Positions 1-11,928 of a DNA stretch of 64,000 bases are shown piece after piece. This DNA is from Rhododendron vialii. Taxonomy: Eukaryota > Streptophyta > Magnoliopsida > Ericales > Ericaceae. The stretch covers positions 25,290,001 through 25,354,000 of the forward strand of contig NC_080569.1 of NCBI RefSeq assembly GCF_030253575.1, in the 5' to 3' direction. Numbering within the stretch: the first letter of the stretch is position 1; every line of letters starts with the position of its first letter. The notes below the pieces were generated by a model. The model ran no database searches, was not told the DNA's origin, and worked only from the letters and a program-made list of their open reading frames with translations. The translations under genes and the position numbers were made by a program.

Positions 1-229
1 ACGCCGTGCTACTTTCGACATCGATAGTGATCGATTGAAAATTTACCAGATCAACGATGACGAAAGGGGCCTGGTAAGAGATGTAAGAGAGGCCCTCGTA
101 GTCATGTCCACCACTCCGAACCCGGATTTGCATGCCATGTTGTTTGGAACAGTTAATGGCTGCTTGAATATGGGATTCTACCAAAGGTGTAATGATTACG
201 AGAGGTTTGGGGATCGGGGCAGGTGGTAA
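1..229 (+). CDS. C-terminal part of an unidentified protein, cut by the window edge
   Basis: A frame open from the left edge (frame beginning at base 2) runs to a TAA at 227-229, giving about 75 residues, so the start lies outside the window. The peptide is balanced in composition (DIDSDRLKIYQINDDERG near its start, ending DRGRW) and looks like real protein rather than spacer translation. I do not recognise the family. It could be the last exon of a gene whose body is to the left, or a fragment of a mobile element. No splice acceptor was chosen. Moderate to low confidence that it is coding. Confidence 0.35.
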   Translation, partial: RRATFDIDSDRLKIYQINDDERGLVRDVREALVVMSTTPNPDLHAMLFGTVNGCLNMGFYQRCNDYERFGDRGRW

Positions 230-1501
230 GAATCGCTCCATTCGTATGGCGGATTGCAAAATGGATTGGTACGAAGAGTTGTGAGGAGTGTAAATAACTT
301 TGGAGAATAAGTTGGAGTTAGGAAAATGAGGAGAAAGGCATTGAAGAAAATTCTCATGATCAGTATGAGCTGCAGTTGCCCATGAAATCAAGGAAACAAG
401 AGAAATTACAAGTGAAATCAATGAAGCATTTGGAGTCTTCATTTTTGTACTGGTTGATGGATGATACAACGTTATAAAAGGCCTGGCCTGTTATTTATAA
501 GAGCAAAAAAAAATTACAGCGGGGCCGTGAATATACTTTACGGCACTCAATTGCGCACTTCCAAAAATGTTTTGGATGATCCGGTTTTTAAAGAAACTAT
601 TCACTGGAAGAGTTTTTCTTAAAATCCAGACCATTGATTGTCGAAACGGACGGCTGAGATTGCGCAAAGATTCACGGCGGATAAGTTTATCTCTATTTAT
701 AATGCTAATGTGAGAGGCTCTTTGAGAGGTATGAAATGTGAATTTTCCAAGCTTCTATGTTCATGTCTATAAACTACAACTTCATATAGAGAAAGTTCAA
801 AGCAAGAAATAAAAGCATCTAATTACCTCCCTAACAGATTACACGTGAAAAATAGGCCTAATATTCTTAATGGTAATATTCCGAAAAAAATTTACTAATA
901 ATAAAAATTTCGTAATATTATCCTTATTGCATTGTTAATGAGTGTAACTAATTTGAAAGTGTAAATATTAATACGTTTAATATAGATATATATACATAAA
1001 ATTATTTTATTCCTATTCTTTTTCAACCCAAACCCCGCACAGTTTTTTTCTTATTTTTCCCCACGCCATTTCTTTTCTTCCTCCCCACTCCAAGTTCCAT
1101 CCGACACCTCCTTTAGTCAACAATTTCGGCTACCACCCCAGTCAAAAATTTCTCCCCAAGCTTCTACCAAAAAATTACTGTGGTTGATGGACGATTAATC
1201 TGTCTATCAAAACATGTATTTATAATGTATGATTAATCATACAATACGTGTACTTTTTTAGGATTAAATACTCTTTTGTCTGGACCGCAAGATGAGAACT
1301 TAAAAAGGTGTAAATCCACTTTGGTTCAAAAAATGTTGCTACTACTAACCCTTTTTTTTCCCTCGAGATACTATTGTTTTGAATTACGAATAGTTAAGAA
1401 CATATTGTTTTAAGTTCTCGGTTTGCAAATGGGATATTTATTGCAACGGATGGAGAACATTGATCGCTTATGGCAATGGCTATGGGCCCAACCATCTCAT
1501 C
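230..1501. other. AT-rich spacer, no gene seen
   Basis: No reading frame with protein-like composition was found. The stretch at about 480-700 (GC-richer, with a polyadenine run) could be remnant transposon sequence but shows no terminal structure I can define. Confidence 0.4.
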
Positions 1502-1502
1502 T

Positions 1503-1560
<58 letters not shown>
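1502..1560. repeat. compound (TG)n(GA)n microsatellite
   Basis: About 12 TG units are followed directly by about 17 GA units. The short frame that covers it is an artefact of the repeat. Confidence 0.95.
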
Positions 1561-1565
<5 letters not shown>

Positions 1566-3188
1566 AAAAAGCTTTGAAGCTGATGGTCAAGAGCATAGGC
1601 TTCAGCAGCAGGTTTAAAATAATAAGAGACAAAAGTGAGGCTCCAAATTTACTAACACGAAAATGAAATGAGGGTAACCAAAGCAATTTGAGACCAAGCA
1701 AAAAACCAAAAGATTTCATGAACAATTCCGTAATTAGGCAATGTTTTAAAACACGGGTGTCACATTCCTCATCTTAGCAGAGAACCAGAAATGAACTTCA
1801 GGGACACACCACTGCTAAATACTACTTTGAATCTCCCAGACAAATCATACAACATCTAGAGGCTCCCGCTTGATCATACCCGCATTCCTGGAATGCTGAT
1901 GTTAAAATTCTCAACAACGGCCACTGCATAAATCCAGAACACCAATACGGGCAGCTTCTTTTTTCTTTTCCTATTCTCTTGTATTGTATTTTTTCTTTCA
2001 TTAATTCAGCCCCCCAAAAGCAACATTTGAAACTCATCCATCCTCATGCTTTTACCACTTCAAGGAGATGTCAACTCAAATTTTCTGCGTACGTTTGTTC
2101 CATGCAAGATCTTGACACGCGGACTGGGGCCGGGCCCCAATGCTGCTGGTGATGTGCTTGGGACATGCCATGATTGCTTTCGAAAAATGCAGCTAATCCA
2201 GAAGCTGAGGCAAATTCTACGCCTGGAGACTGTGAAGGTACAATCTTTCTTTCCTGTCACTGCCTTTGGAGGCTGCAGAGTGCAGAGGCATAAGTTTCCT
2301 TTCTTCCATCCTGCTTCTTTAGTTCTCTGGAGACAAGTCTCTTTCTTTCCACATTTTATCTCCATTTTTGCTTTTTTTGACTCGGAAGTCATAATCCAAT
2401 GCCCAATATGAAACCTGCAAATGCCAAAAATAATTGATTTACAATTTTACCACATAGAGGAGTAAAAAATGTGGATAGTGACACGAAAAGACTGAACAAC
2501 GCAAAAGTTTTGAGAACCACCATAGAAAAATTCTAATATGTTCAAATCCAACATCCATATTAACCTTTGCTATACTGTCCACTATACACTATGAGAGATC
2601 ATAGGCCGCAACTTCATCCATGAAATTCTTAGACACAAGATGTCTACGACCTATGGCACGGATGAATTTAGGAAAAGATAGCAACAAGTGAGTTCAATAA
2701 CCGCTCAACTGTATGGAATTGGCAAAGGGCACCAATGGAAGAAATGGCCCCAAGACCAAAAATACTCCCATTACGGCAAAAAAGGTAAATGCTTTCACAT
2801 ATGCCCAGCAGCTCTTCAATAAAAAGACCCATTAGCATGCCATTCTTTCTTCTAATCAGTTCCTGAATGCATGGTAGACTACAAGTGAAGCGGACAAAAA
2901 AAAACCAATACTAGTGCTAATGCAATATCTTCGCGTGGGGGCACAGTAACTAGCATATTTTCATATTCTTAAATAAACAGTATCATTTATTTCATCTTCA
3001 GCTATTGATCTCTAGATTTTGGTTCCTTGTAGTAAATGGATTTTCGTTCCTCCCTTAGCTAGGGTTTCCATCCTATAAATAAGACGCTTCCGCATTGTAC
3101 TAACTGTTAAGAATTGTTTGATGAGAATTTGAGTGGCGTTTTGTGTTAAGGCAAGAGAGAGAGAGAGCTCACCAACATATGTTAATCT
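1561..3188. other. 3' flank of the auxin receptor gene; no gene recognised
   Basis: Overlapping frames on both strands at 2046-2411 look non-coding: cysteine/lysine-rich on one strand and phenylalanine-rich on the other, with no family resemblance. The part nearest 3189 is likely the 3' untranslated region of the AFB gene and includes a short GA run near 3152-3166. Confidence 0.4.
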
Positions 3189-6100
3189 TCACAATGTGAG
3201 AACAAAAGGCGGAGCATCCCTTCTGGGACCCGCAACAGATCGGTACACATAAACTTTATCAGCAAGTTCATCACTCTCATCCTCCTTCATCACCTCAACA
3301 TTCAACCTTGGCATTCCTGTTGCCAGTAGTCTACACCCATTCAATGTCACATTGCATGAGGACATCCACAGAGATCGCATTGATTCGTACTTCTCCAATC
3401 CGGAAAGAAGTGCTGCATTCCCAAACGGACAGTCTCTTATCTCAAGCCTCCTCAGCTTAGGGCAACCTCGTAACACACACTCCATCCCCCAGTCACTGCT
3501 TCCGGCAAAAGCCACCGAGAGGGTCTCCAAATTTTTGGCATACTTTCCTATGTACTCAAATGTCAGATCAGTCAAGAGGCCTGTAACTGAAAGCCTCTGA
3601 AGCTTAGTGCAAGTCTTCACCACTGCACCAAAGGCCTCATCCAAGGGTTCATTGGTTAGGTAGTCTGGTTGGCGTGGGTTCATTATACAGAGGCGGAAGT
3701 GGGTGAAATCCGGGCAGTTCTGAACTATAGCGGCCACCGCAGCGTTAGTCATCTGGCGGCAGAAGTAGAGGACATACAGGAGTTTGCGACATCCACGAGA
3801 CACAGCGACAAAACCTGATTCGGTCACGCCATGGTGGATATCCTGGTCAAAGGGATCTGCTGGGAAGACACGTAATTCCTCAAGCAAGGGGCAGGTGGAC
3901 CCAACGGCCTCCAGTCCCTTGTCCTCCACTGTGTCCAAGACCTGCATAATACGTGAGTTTAGTTATTAAAACCTCCAAAAATCAGAAGTACTCGAACTGA
4001 CACACGAAGTGCTCGTGTAACCTTGATCGTGAAGTATATTAGATTGGCACAAGTAGGTAAGCTCAAACAATTGGTCCAGACTTAGGGGAAGGACATGTTC
4101 CTTCTGGTCTATACTTCAATTTCATAGTTGATTTAAGAATACCAGCAGTGCCAACCCTTTTAGCCTAGTTACTTGTGTGTGCAGAAAACCTTATTAGGAA
4201 GCAAAATAACTTGTCAAAATAAAATGCATCGTTTTCAGATAAAGAACTGAACTATTTGTAAACTCGTGATTTGGCAAACCCATAAATCAACTATTGAACC
4301 TACCTGTGTTCGTTAAACAGTGAATACACGTAGGAGAAACTCAAATAGTAACTACTGAAAGATGTCATAATCAACACAATAGTGTTTTCAAATAAGAAAA
4401 CCCCAATTTGAAAATAAACAAAGAATTAAGATGGTGGGTCACAGGGTACATTGACTTGGTGAATACTCGGTATTCGAGAAGCCCTTGAAAATTCGGGGTA
4501 TGATGATCCGAGAATCCCATGGAAACTTGTGGTCTGATGGTGCTCAAATGGTTTTATGATGCTTGAAAGGCAACTGGTTTCCACAGAAGTAGATGGAGAA
4601 CCGTGACGAAAGGAATCAGACAAGTGACTACATAACTCGAGGCAATAATAGAAACTGCAAAGAAGTGGGGAAACTACTGTTTAATTGTTATCTGCATTCA
4701 TGCTTTCGTCGTCTTATCATTTCAAAGTAGTAGATGCAATGAGGAGTTCCAATTTTGGGCAATAACGGAAAAGAAAGTGGGAGCAAGCCTCAAAAGGAAG
4801 CACACAAGAAATTGGCGTTCAGACTTTCCATGTTAGAAGAAGAGCGAATGCGGGAACTAGAACTAGTGGTTGAAATGGACAATCTAATCATAAAGATGGC
4901 ATAAACAGCAACAGAGGCTTTCTTACATGCAGTGTAGAACATGTATGGTTCTGTTACCAAACAAACCGAAGCTACGGCTTGCTGCAGATATGAGCATGTT
5001 TGAGCTAAATATTTTGTGCATCAACACCAAAAACCATCATTTAGTAAGAAACCCTGCTTGTCATTAGTCCAAGGCCAATTAATGACGAACATCATGGGTG
5101 AAGTTATTAAGACTCGTAAAGAAAAAATAAGATGAAGTAAAAGGCAGATAAGGAAAAGGGAGACAAAAAGGCTGACTGGAATCCTAATCCTATAAAATAT
5201 AAATATAATGCTCAAAGAGATGCGGTCATGGTCCTCATTGATGGGAAACAGAGATATGATCTCGTTCACAAATTTTTAATCCAATATCTGTTTGATAGTA
5301 ATGTCACACTTGGATATGCAGATGGCAGACTACAATCTATATGTACACGCATCTGCATTTAGGAGCTCCGCAGGAATGCAACTCTCTACCAAGCAACCTT
5401 AAGACTAAAAGCGAACTGGACACATCATTCCTTGAGATTAAACTATGAAAGAACAATAGAAAATTGTATGTTCCCTACTCTGCATTGAACATAGAAGACA
5501 TCAGATGGCAAATGGCAAAAACCCAACACACGACGGCCCCAGGGCCTCATGAAGTGTATGATATCCCCTGATGTGAAACTACAGGTTTTAGTGATAGTCG
5601 TTTGTGAAGGAATCAAATAAATAAATGTGAAAAGAATCTCCTTACCCAGAGCCGCCGTAGATTTGGGCAGTAACAAAGAAGCTTGGCAAGTTCAGCACTT
5701 TGCAGAGTCGCGTAGCTCAAATTCAAGAAAGTCAAACTAGCACAGGCTGGGAAAATAACATGGAGATAGAGGGACGTAGCTTCCCATAAACCTGAGAGGG
5801 ATTGCAGATTTTTGCATTTACTGAATGCAAATTCAATGTCCGCAAACTGGCGTGCTGTCAGTTCTTGTTGAAAGCTGCCAGTACCAAGCTCTGTCAACTG
5901 AGGAGCCCTTAAAAGTAACCTCTGTAATTGTTCCAAGTTGACATTCCTATTGACCTTCAAAACCCTCAACAACTTGCACCTAGATACAAGTCTCTCTAGG
6001 GCATCAAAACTAACATCACTGTGCAGGCTGGAAAAGTTTAGTACTTCTAATGATGTGAAGTCTTCAGGAAAGCAACTTAACCAACCTCCTCCATTATCCT

Positions 6101-7508
6101 CCATTCCATTCTCCTGAATGTCAAGCTCAGTCAAGTTCCTGTAAGCCACACTGGATTTAGATGTTTTCTTCTGAAGAGAACCATCTCATGAAACTCATTC
6201 TGTGGAAGTTAATAAAGCACAACTATAGGCCAACGCCCAACACTACACACAACTAGACCGCCAAATAAGAATCCAATGACAATGATCAACTAGGATCTAT
6301 AAGGGAAACAATGGAGCATGTAATAGAAAATCTACTCTCTGCCTGTTCGAAATGCAACTTTAAATAATTTTGACATGTATATCCAGCAGCAGAACTTAAA
6401 GTCTGATCCAGAAGATTAAATTAATCTATGATTCCAAGACACAAGTGACAAAGAAGGAAGTACTATAAATGCTGTAAGAGCAACTACATTCCAGTTTTTT
6501 TACTCAAACTCAAAATTTGAGAAAAAAACCTGTAAAATCCCACTCCACTCCCTGGCACAAACCTATACCAAATTGAGTTCTACTCATACTCGAATCAAGG
6601 GAGACTCAAAATTTACAACCATGCCATTAATGAAGCTTTTTCCAATATTTCTGCTTAGATTTGAGTTTATCCATTGGAATTCTTATTACCATATAATGTT
6701 TTTACTCAAAGTTTTACTGGAATTTGAGCAAAGATATTAGTAAAGGCTGGAGATGCACTAATACAACTGATCTTATAAGTTCAGCAACGATGGTTATAAG
6801 AATTTGCTAACCCATCTAGCAGTCATCTCATTAACATAGACATACTTTAGAGCACTTTTCCTTCAAAATACCCAACTGTGAAGAATGTTAACACATATGT
6901 AGCTCCGCCCTTGAAGTATACGACACTACAAACCTAGTCGAGTCCATGTAACATAAGAAAAATTAACAAACAGAATTTTCCTCACAAGAGGCTTACTTGC
7001 AATGTGAGGCAATGGCAGCAAGGCCATTAGTGCTGAACCCATCACAACTCAACAGCGAAAGAGCTTTGAAATTGGGGAAGGAATATGCCAACAATTCCAA
7101 GCTCTCATCAGTAACAGTCATCCTCTTGAGCCTCAACTCTTCTAAAAACGGGTAAACCATAGCAAACACAACCAGCCAGTGGTGAACATCAGCCCCCCAA
7201 TTCTCCGGCACGAGGTTGAAATCCGAAAACCTGGGCTTTCCTTTCAGGGTCACACTCCGAATCCTTGGAAACCTCCGGCCCACGATCTCCGGCGACACCG
7301 AGTAACAGTTTCCGATGAACACATGGGACCGGGTGTAACGCTCGGCGTTGTACCAGTCTCTGCACACGAGCGAGACTGAGCTTCTGTCTTTGTGTGACTC
7401 CATGAGGGAGAGTACTGCTTCCAGTACCTCATCTGGGAATGGGGAAAGGCAAGTGGACTCGGATGAGTCCAGTAACTCGGGCGAGTTTCTCGTCCTCTTT
7501 GGATCCAT
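3189..7508 (-). CDS. AFB: TIR1/AFB auxin receptor F-box protein (AFB2/AFB6-like)
   Basis: Three exons on the minus strand: 7508-6997, 6138-5646 and 3941-3189, all GT-AG, joining to 585 residues (Arabidopsis AFB2 and TIR1 are about 575-594). An F-box (about residues 24-64, [19 protein letters not shown]) is followed by LRRs that carry family hallmarks: [40 protein letters not shown]-type [34 protein letters not shown], and an end in APPFVLTL. Family role: auxin-dependent recruitment of Aux/IAA repressors to an SCF ubiquitin ligase in the nucleus. The intron positions fit the conserved TIR1/AFB gene structure. The C-terminal half resembles AFB2 most, but there is an N-terminal extension of about 20 residues, and Arg93 replaces the His of TIR1 position 78, as in AFB4/5. 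The orphan AFB6 clade is therefore a plausible alternative name. The start ATG at 7508 is the first in-frame one before the F-box. Confidence 0.95.
3365..3386 (-). promoter_or_regulatory. degenerate miR393 target site in the AFB coding sequence
   Basis: The plus strand here reads like the mature miR393 sequence, so the minus-strand mRNA is its target. It lies in the conserved MRSLWMSSC codons where TIR1/AFB genes carry their miR393 site. Compared with miR393 as I remember it, positions 5, 8 and 21 differ (position 8 would be a G:U pair). Two differences are in the 5' pairing region, so regulation may be weak. Confidence 0.6.
6480..6765. mobile_element. possible MITE in AFB intron 1
   Basis: One side begins GAGCAACTACATTCCAG and the other ends CTGGAGATGCACT, imperfect inverted termini of the common plant 'GAGCATCTCCA' type. 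Several direct and inverted ACTCAAA motifs lie inside. Boundaries and target duplication are not resolved. Confidence 0.4.
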
Positions 7509-8600
7509 ACCAAATCCAAAGCCCTAAAAGGTCTTAGGGCAGAATCTACATTTACCAATTCAAAAGAAAAAACACAAACTCAGAACCCCTTGCATAACAT
7601 ATTCATGTGCTTTTGAGACTCAATTGGTTCCATATCGGGAAAGATTATGTTACTAGTAGATAATCATATTGAATCATTCCAGCACTAAAATGGTGATAAA
7701 AATAGGTTATACATAAGAGCTCAGGAATAGAAGATGCATGCATATTATACATGCATAGAAAAAACAAAAAATTAAACACAGAGATGCAAATTAATGCTTC
7801 TGAAATAAGTACAGATCTGCAATTAACTGAAAATTTGTTTCTCAACAAAATAAAAGAAGGCCGATCAAAAAAATAAAAAAATAAAAAAAAGTCAACTTCA
7901 CAACTGCATCTGGGAGCTGTTCAATACACATGACCCACCTCCCACCACCTCCTACAACAGCTCCTGATGTAATTGTGTACCAGAGTTGTGGTATTGGTAC
8001 TTTTTATAAATCAAACGCTAGCTCCGCTTTTATTAGTTGTACTTCTTTTCTCAGGAAGTTATCATCAACAAATCGTCAGCTATTAACAACTTACTGCAAG
8101 GAATAAAGATACGCTTGCAAGCATATATATCGATATATGTATCTCTATAAGTATAACTAAAAAGAGAGATCCGCCATGGAAGAAGCTTAACTAACCTCAT
8201 AATAACCAATGAAAAAGCAGGAATTCTATGTTTAATTGACTGATTAAGGATGTAAGAACATTGGATTATCAAGTAATAGCAGTAATGAACAGATCTGAGC
8301 AAAAATAAAATCTCTCTTATCTATATATATCTCTCTCTCTCTCTAACCTGTTGAAGCTTGGAAGTGCCTGAAGAGCGAGAGAGAAAGCAAACAACTCCAG
8401 CAAATGATATTTTCGAAAGCTTTATTGGAAAAAAAAATAGTAGGAAAAAGCAAAAGGAGATGAAGCTGACAGTGACAGGAAAGAGAACAGCTAAAACAAC
8501 TGAAATTATACCGCCATGTAGTACTCCATATCACTTTGTAATCGCACATTTACGTAGGTTCTATGACTAAATATATATACCCAACAGGAACACGTGGTTA
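7509..8600 (-). promoter_or_regulatory. AFB leader and probable core promoter
   Basis: Reading the minus strand, a TATATATA stretch lies at about 8571-8580 and a G-box core CACGTG at 8591-8596. A splice donor consensus (CAACAG then GTTAG) at about 8347-8355 suggests an intron in the 5' untranslated region that ends shortly before the start codon. A CT/TA-rich run lies at 8325-8345. This is inferred from motifs only. Confidence 0.4.
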
Positions 8601-9284
8601 TAAAGTGATTCGGAGCACTACTTGATGGTACTCTCAAACTATTAAATAATTACTCGCTAAACAATGGTTGCTCTGTAAGTTTGTGAGTTTGTTCCTCAGA
8701 AAATTACTCAAATTCAACTTTTGGCGTTAAGTCGTAGAAAAAAAAAATTTTGTGAATTTTCTAATTCTGACATGACTTTCCGGCCTTCAACTAGAACGGC
8801 AATGAAATTAGTTGAAATGCACGAAGCTGCTATACAGAAAAGTTAACGTCCACAGTGGGGTCATGTGAGCACTTCCCCCCGAACTATTAAAATGCTGCCA
8901 CGTGGACGGAGTCACATGGGTGTTGGAAGCCACCGTGGGTGGGTGCGCAGTGCGCGCAAGGCGCGTGTTAAGGGAGTTCTCGGTTAGGTAGTTGGTGGCA
9001 ATTAAAAAAAAATTAAGTATTTTAACGAAAAATGAACAGCTCAAGTGAAGGTGGAGAATTCAAATCAGGATTTAAACTGGTAAATGTATACAGTATTATT
9101 TTAATGAGGAATGATTAAGGAAACCCATTGGGTCATGTGAGGAATCACGTGATTCCCTCCTCAACCGCAGATCTGGTGGTGTCATCAACTTTAACGAATC
9201 TAAGGCGTCTCTCGAGAATTTCTTTTTATATAAAGGGGTATTATTGACATTGCCTCTTAGGTAATTTTTTATAATTTTGGGAAG
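8601..9284. other. spacer, no gene seen
   Basis: No coding-like frame. GC-richer patches at 8880-8975 and 9130-9215 contain ACACGTG/CACGTGG-like words but lie far from any recognised start. Confidence 0.35.
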
Positions 9285-9515
9285 ATTTATGCTGTGTTTG
9301 GATGGATTTTTGAGAATTTTTCAAGGTTCTAAGTGAAAAGAGAAATAAAGTAATGATTGAAAGTATGGATAATGAGTAGATAGAGAAAGAGAAATGAAAA
9401 TAATGATTGGATATATTGATAATGAGTTAAGAGTAATGATTGAAAGTAGGGATAATGAGTATTTTTTGAATTTGAACTTTTTTTCCAAAAACTAATCCGA
9501 ATAAGGCATAATGAT
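9285..9515. repeat. dispersed MITE-like repeat copy
   Basis: It starts with TATGCTGTGTTTGGATGG and continues into AGTAATGATTGAAAGT and AGAGAAATGA motifs. The same string of motifs recurs at about 17850-17980, 21000-21260, 27110-27190 and 29395-29460, so it is one dispersed family in this window. Confidence 0.55.
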
Positions 9516-9584
9516 AAGTCCACTGTAGACATTTCATAAGCTTATAAGCCAACCTAATAGTTTCGTAAAGCCACAATTTCACAC

Positions 9585-9840
9585 AACATAACCCCAAGAG
9601 TACCCTATGAAAATGCCTAAAACTTTAAACCCTATGAAAGTGCCTAAACCCCTGAAATCCTATAATATAGAAGTGCACCCTAAAATTTTATGAAAGCGCC
9701 TTTAGGGTACTCTACACTAGAGTAATCTACCATACCTTAGGGTACCATACCTTATAATAGAAAAGTGCACCTAAAATCTTATGGAAGTGCCTAAATCGTA
9801 AGATACCCTATCCTACTCTAGGGTACCCTAAAATGGATTT
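9585..9840. repeat. degenerate CCCTA-rich tandem repeat
   Basis: Repeated words of the type ACCCTATGAAAGTGCCTAAA, TTAGGGTACC and ACCCTAAAAT occur in loose tandem. It is too irregular to be a telomere array, but the words are telomere-like. Confidence 0.5.
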
Positions 9841-10084
9841 GAGACATTACAAAATTAATAAGTGAACTTGTGAACTTATAAAGTTCACATAATAGACCTA
9901 TGACTAATTTTTTTATAATTTTGACTACTCATACTAAAACAATTTTATTTGACTACTCATACTAAAATAAGTGAACTTGTGCCAAATGAGCTAACCCCAG
10001 TTGGTTTACTAAAAATTGTTTTATTGGACTGATGTTAAGGTAAAATACTGTAGTGACATTTGTCAAAGTATAATGAAAACTCTA

Positions 10085-10290
10085 AAAGTTTTTATGTACG
10101 ATGTCCCAGACCAGCTTGCGCCCACCTCAGACTAATCCCTATTGCTCCTCCAACAGTTGTTTCACATGCTTACGCATAAGGATCAGGTGGCCCCAATTCT
10201 TGGCAAGGAGAATCAAATCTGAGACCATAGGATAGAGCAAACATCTAAATCTCATGTCAAGACCACTTGGCTAATCTCTTACATCCCCTT
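10085..10290 (-). mobile_element. tRNA-like SINE candidate
   Basis: On the minus strand an A-box-like TAGCCAAGTGG is followed some 50 bases later by a B-box-like CAGATTTGATTC. This is the internal RNA polymerase III promoter layout of plant SINEs. The 3' end and target duplication were not found. Confidence 0.45.
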
Positions 10291-10968
10291 TGGCAACCTA
10301 GGTGAGAAAAGAAAAGAAATGAGAGTAGTCTCCCTTAATAGTGAGAAAAGAAAAGAGGATGTCATATATAATTTTACCAATATAACCTCCCCTTTTACAG
10401 CCCTAAAGCGTCTCCCTCACTCGACTCTCTCTCCTTTTTGGACTGGGTCGTGACAGACGATCTGGGTTTGCAAGTTCTAGAGTCCTTCAAATGCAGCAGC
10501 TCTGATCTGGGTTTCTTATGCAATTCCTCCCCAATCAATCATTCAATTCCTCCTCATCTTCTTTAGGTGCTCTTCAATCCTTCAAAACCCCAACCTCTCC
10601 CTTCTCTCTCTATTTCTCTCTATCGCTGCTTTCACATTTCAAAACTGTTATGGTAATTTGAGGGGGGTGGGTTGCAGCGGTGACGGTGGGTTGGGTTGGT
10701 GATTGATGGACTGCAATCGGCGAGCAGGGGTAAACATGGAAATTTCTCACGGAATGGCAGCTCGTGTTCTCTTTCTCACGGAATCTCACCAACTTTGGTG
10801 AGAAACAAAATGGGGTGTTTAAGGGGTTCTTGATTCTCACCCTTCCCCTCCCTCTCTCACCATTTCTCACTCTTTAGGCCATCCAAACAAGGGAGAGAAT
10901 ACCCACTCCCTCAATTTCTTTTCTTTTCTCCTGAAGTCCATCCATCCAAACGAGCTGTTAGGGTTTTT
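10277..10968. mobile_element. non-autonomous element with imperfect inverted ends
   Basis: The left end reads CCTTTGGCAACCTAGGTGAG and then a GAAAAGAAAAGAAA run. The right end, read inverted, has CAGCTCGTTTGGATGG and then the same GAAAAGAAAAGAAA run. A similar right end occurs at about 38520-38575, so this is a repeated family. No clear target duplication. The GA-rich leader could also be part of an old promoter. Confidence 0.4.
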
Positions 10969-11928
10969 GAAAATTATAAAAGTATGTGTTATTTTTTTTT
11001 GTTGCTATTTTCTTAGTTTATTGACAGCCAAGTGATCTATCAATCGAAAAGGCTTTCTTTATTTTTACTTTTATCAGGTTGATATCAAATATTTTGAATT
11101 AATTATTTCTAACAGACATAATTTAAACCAAAAAATAAAAATTTGTTATCGGAAGTCTCAAAGAGTTCACTAGTACAATAAAGGTTAAAAACAAAGTTTT
11201 CCATTGTCTAGAGTGTCCTTAGAATTGTCTTATCTAACTATTTTTCAACTCTAATTCATATTTTTATTAAAAAAAATTTCGTCAAAATGAATGATTAAAT
11301 TCAAAAGATTTGACGACAAGTTAATTTAGAAAACAATAAAGAGGGAATAATTCTTACTTATTAAATTAGGCTGACCTCATTATGAAGGTCCACAACCAAT
11401 AATCCTTCCCTCTAATGTAGGCTATGGAGCAAGTGGGAATAAGTATATATATTTTTTTTTTTGGCCACATCAGTATTTATTGTCACATTAGCATTTGTGA
11501 GTTGTTACTTTATTGATCAAAATTCATATGAAATACTTCAAGTGAATCTCATGGATTCAGATTAAAAAAAAAATGATTTTGGCATCATTGGATCAACTTT
11601 ATCAAATGTTGACAAATACTACAATGGCAAGCCAAAAAATAGATTTCGCTTAAAAAAATGCATGGCTCAAATTTTTTGAGTTGCTCTAATGAATTTCTCT
11701 CTTAAGTTTTTTGAATTTTTTTTTCAGCGGAGAACCGTCACAACAAGAATTAAATGTGTGGCTGTTAATAATTCGAATTCGAAGGTGAAGGGTAAGTTAA
11801 AAAAACAAAAAAAAACTTCTTTCCAATAGAGCTAATTGTGTATATTATCCTACCTTAGAATCCGTTTAATTATAAAAAGCAAATTTATGCTGGAAAGTGA
11901 AATTGAAATAAAAGTGAAATAAAAGAAA
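10969..11928. other. AT-rich spacer, no gene seen
   Basis: Only short frames and homopolymer runs. Confidence 0.4.

Noticed and set aside
2046-2411. Overlapping 110-121-residue frames on both strands
   Set aside because: Low-complexity composition and no family resemblance; both strands open by chance.
7250-7558. 102-residue minus-strand frame overlapping the AFB start
   Set aside because: It begins with a TTG, not ATG, and is a shifted reading of AFB exon 1.
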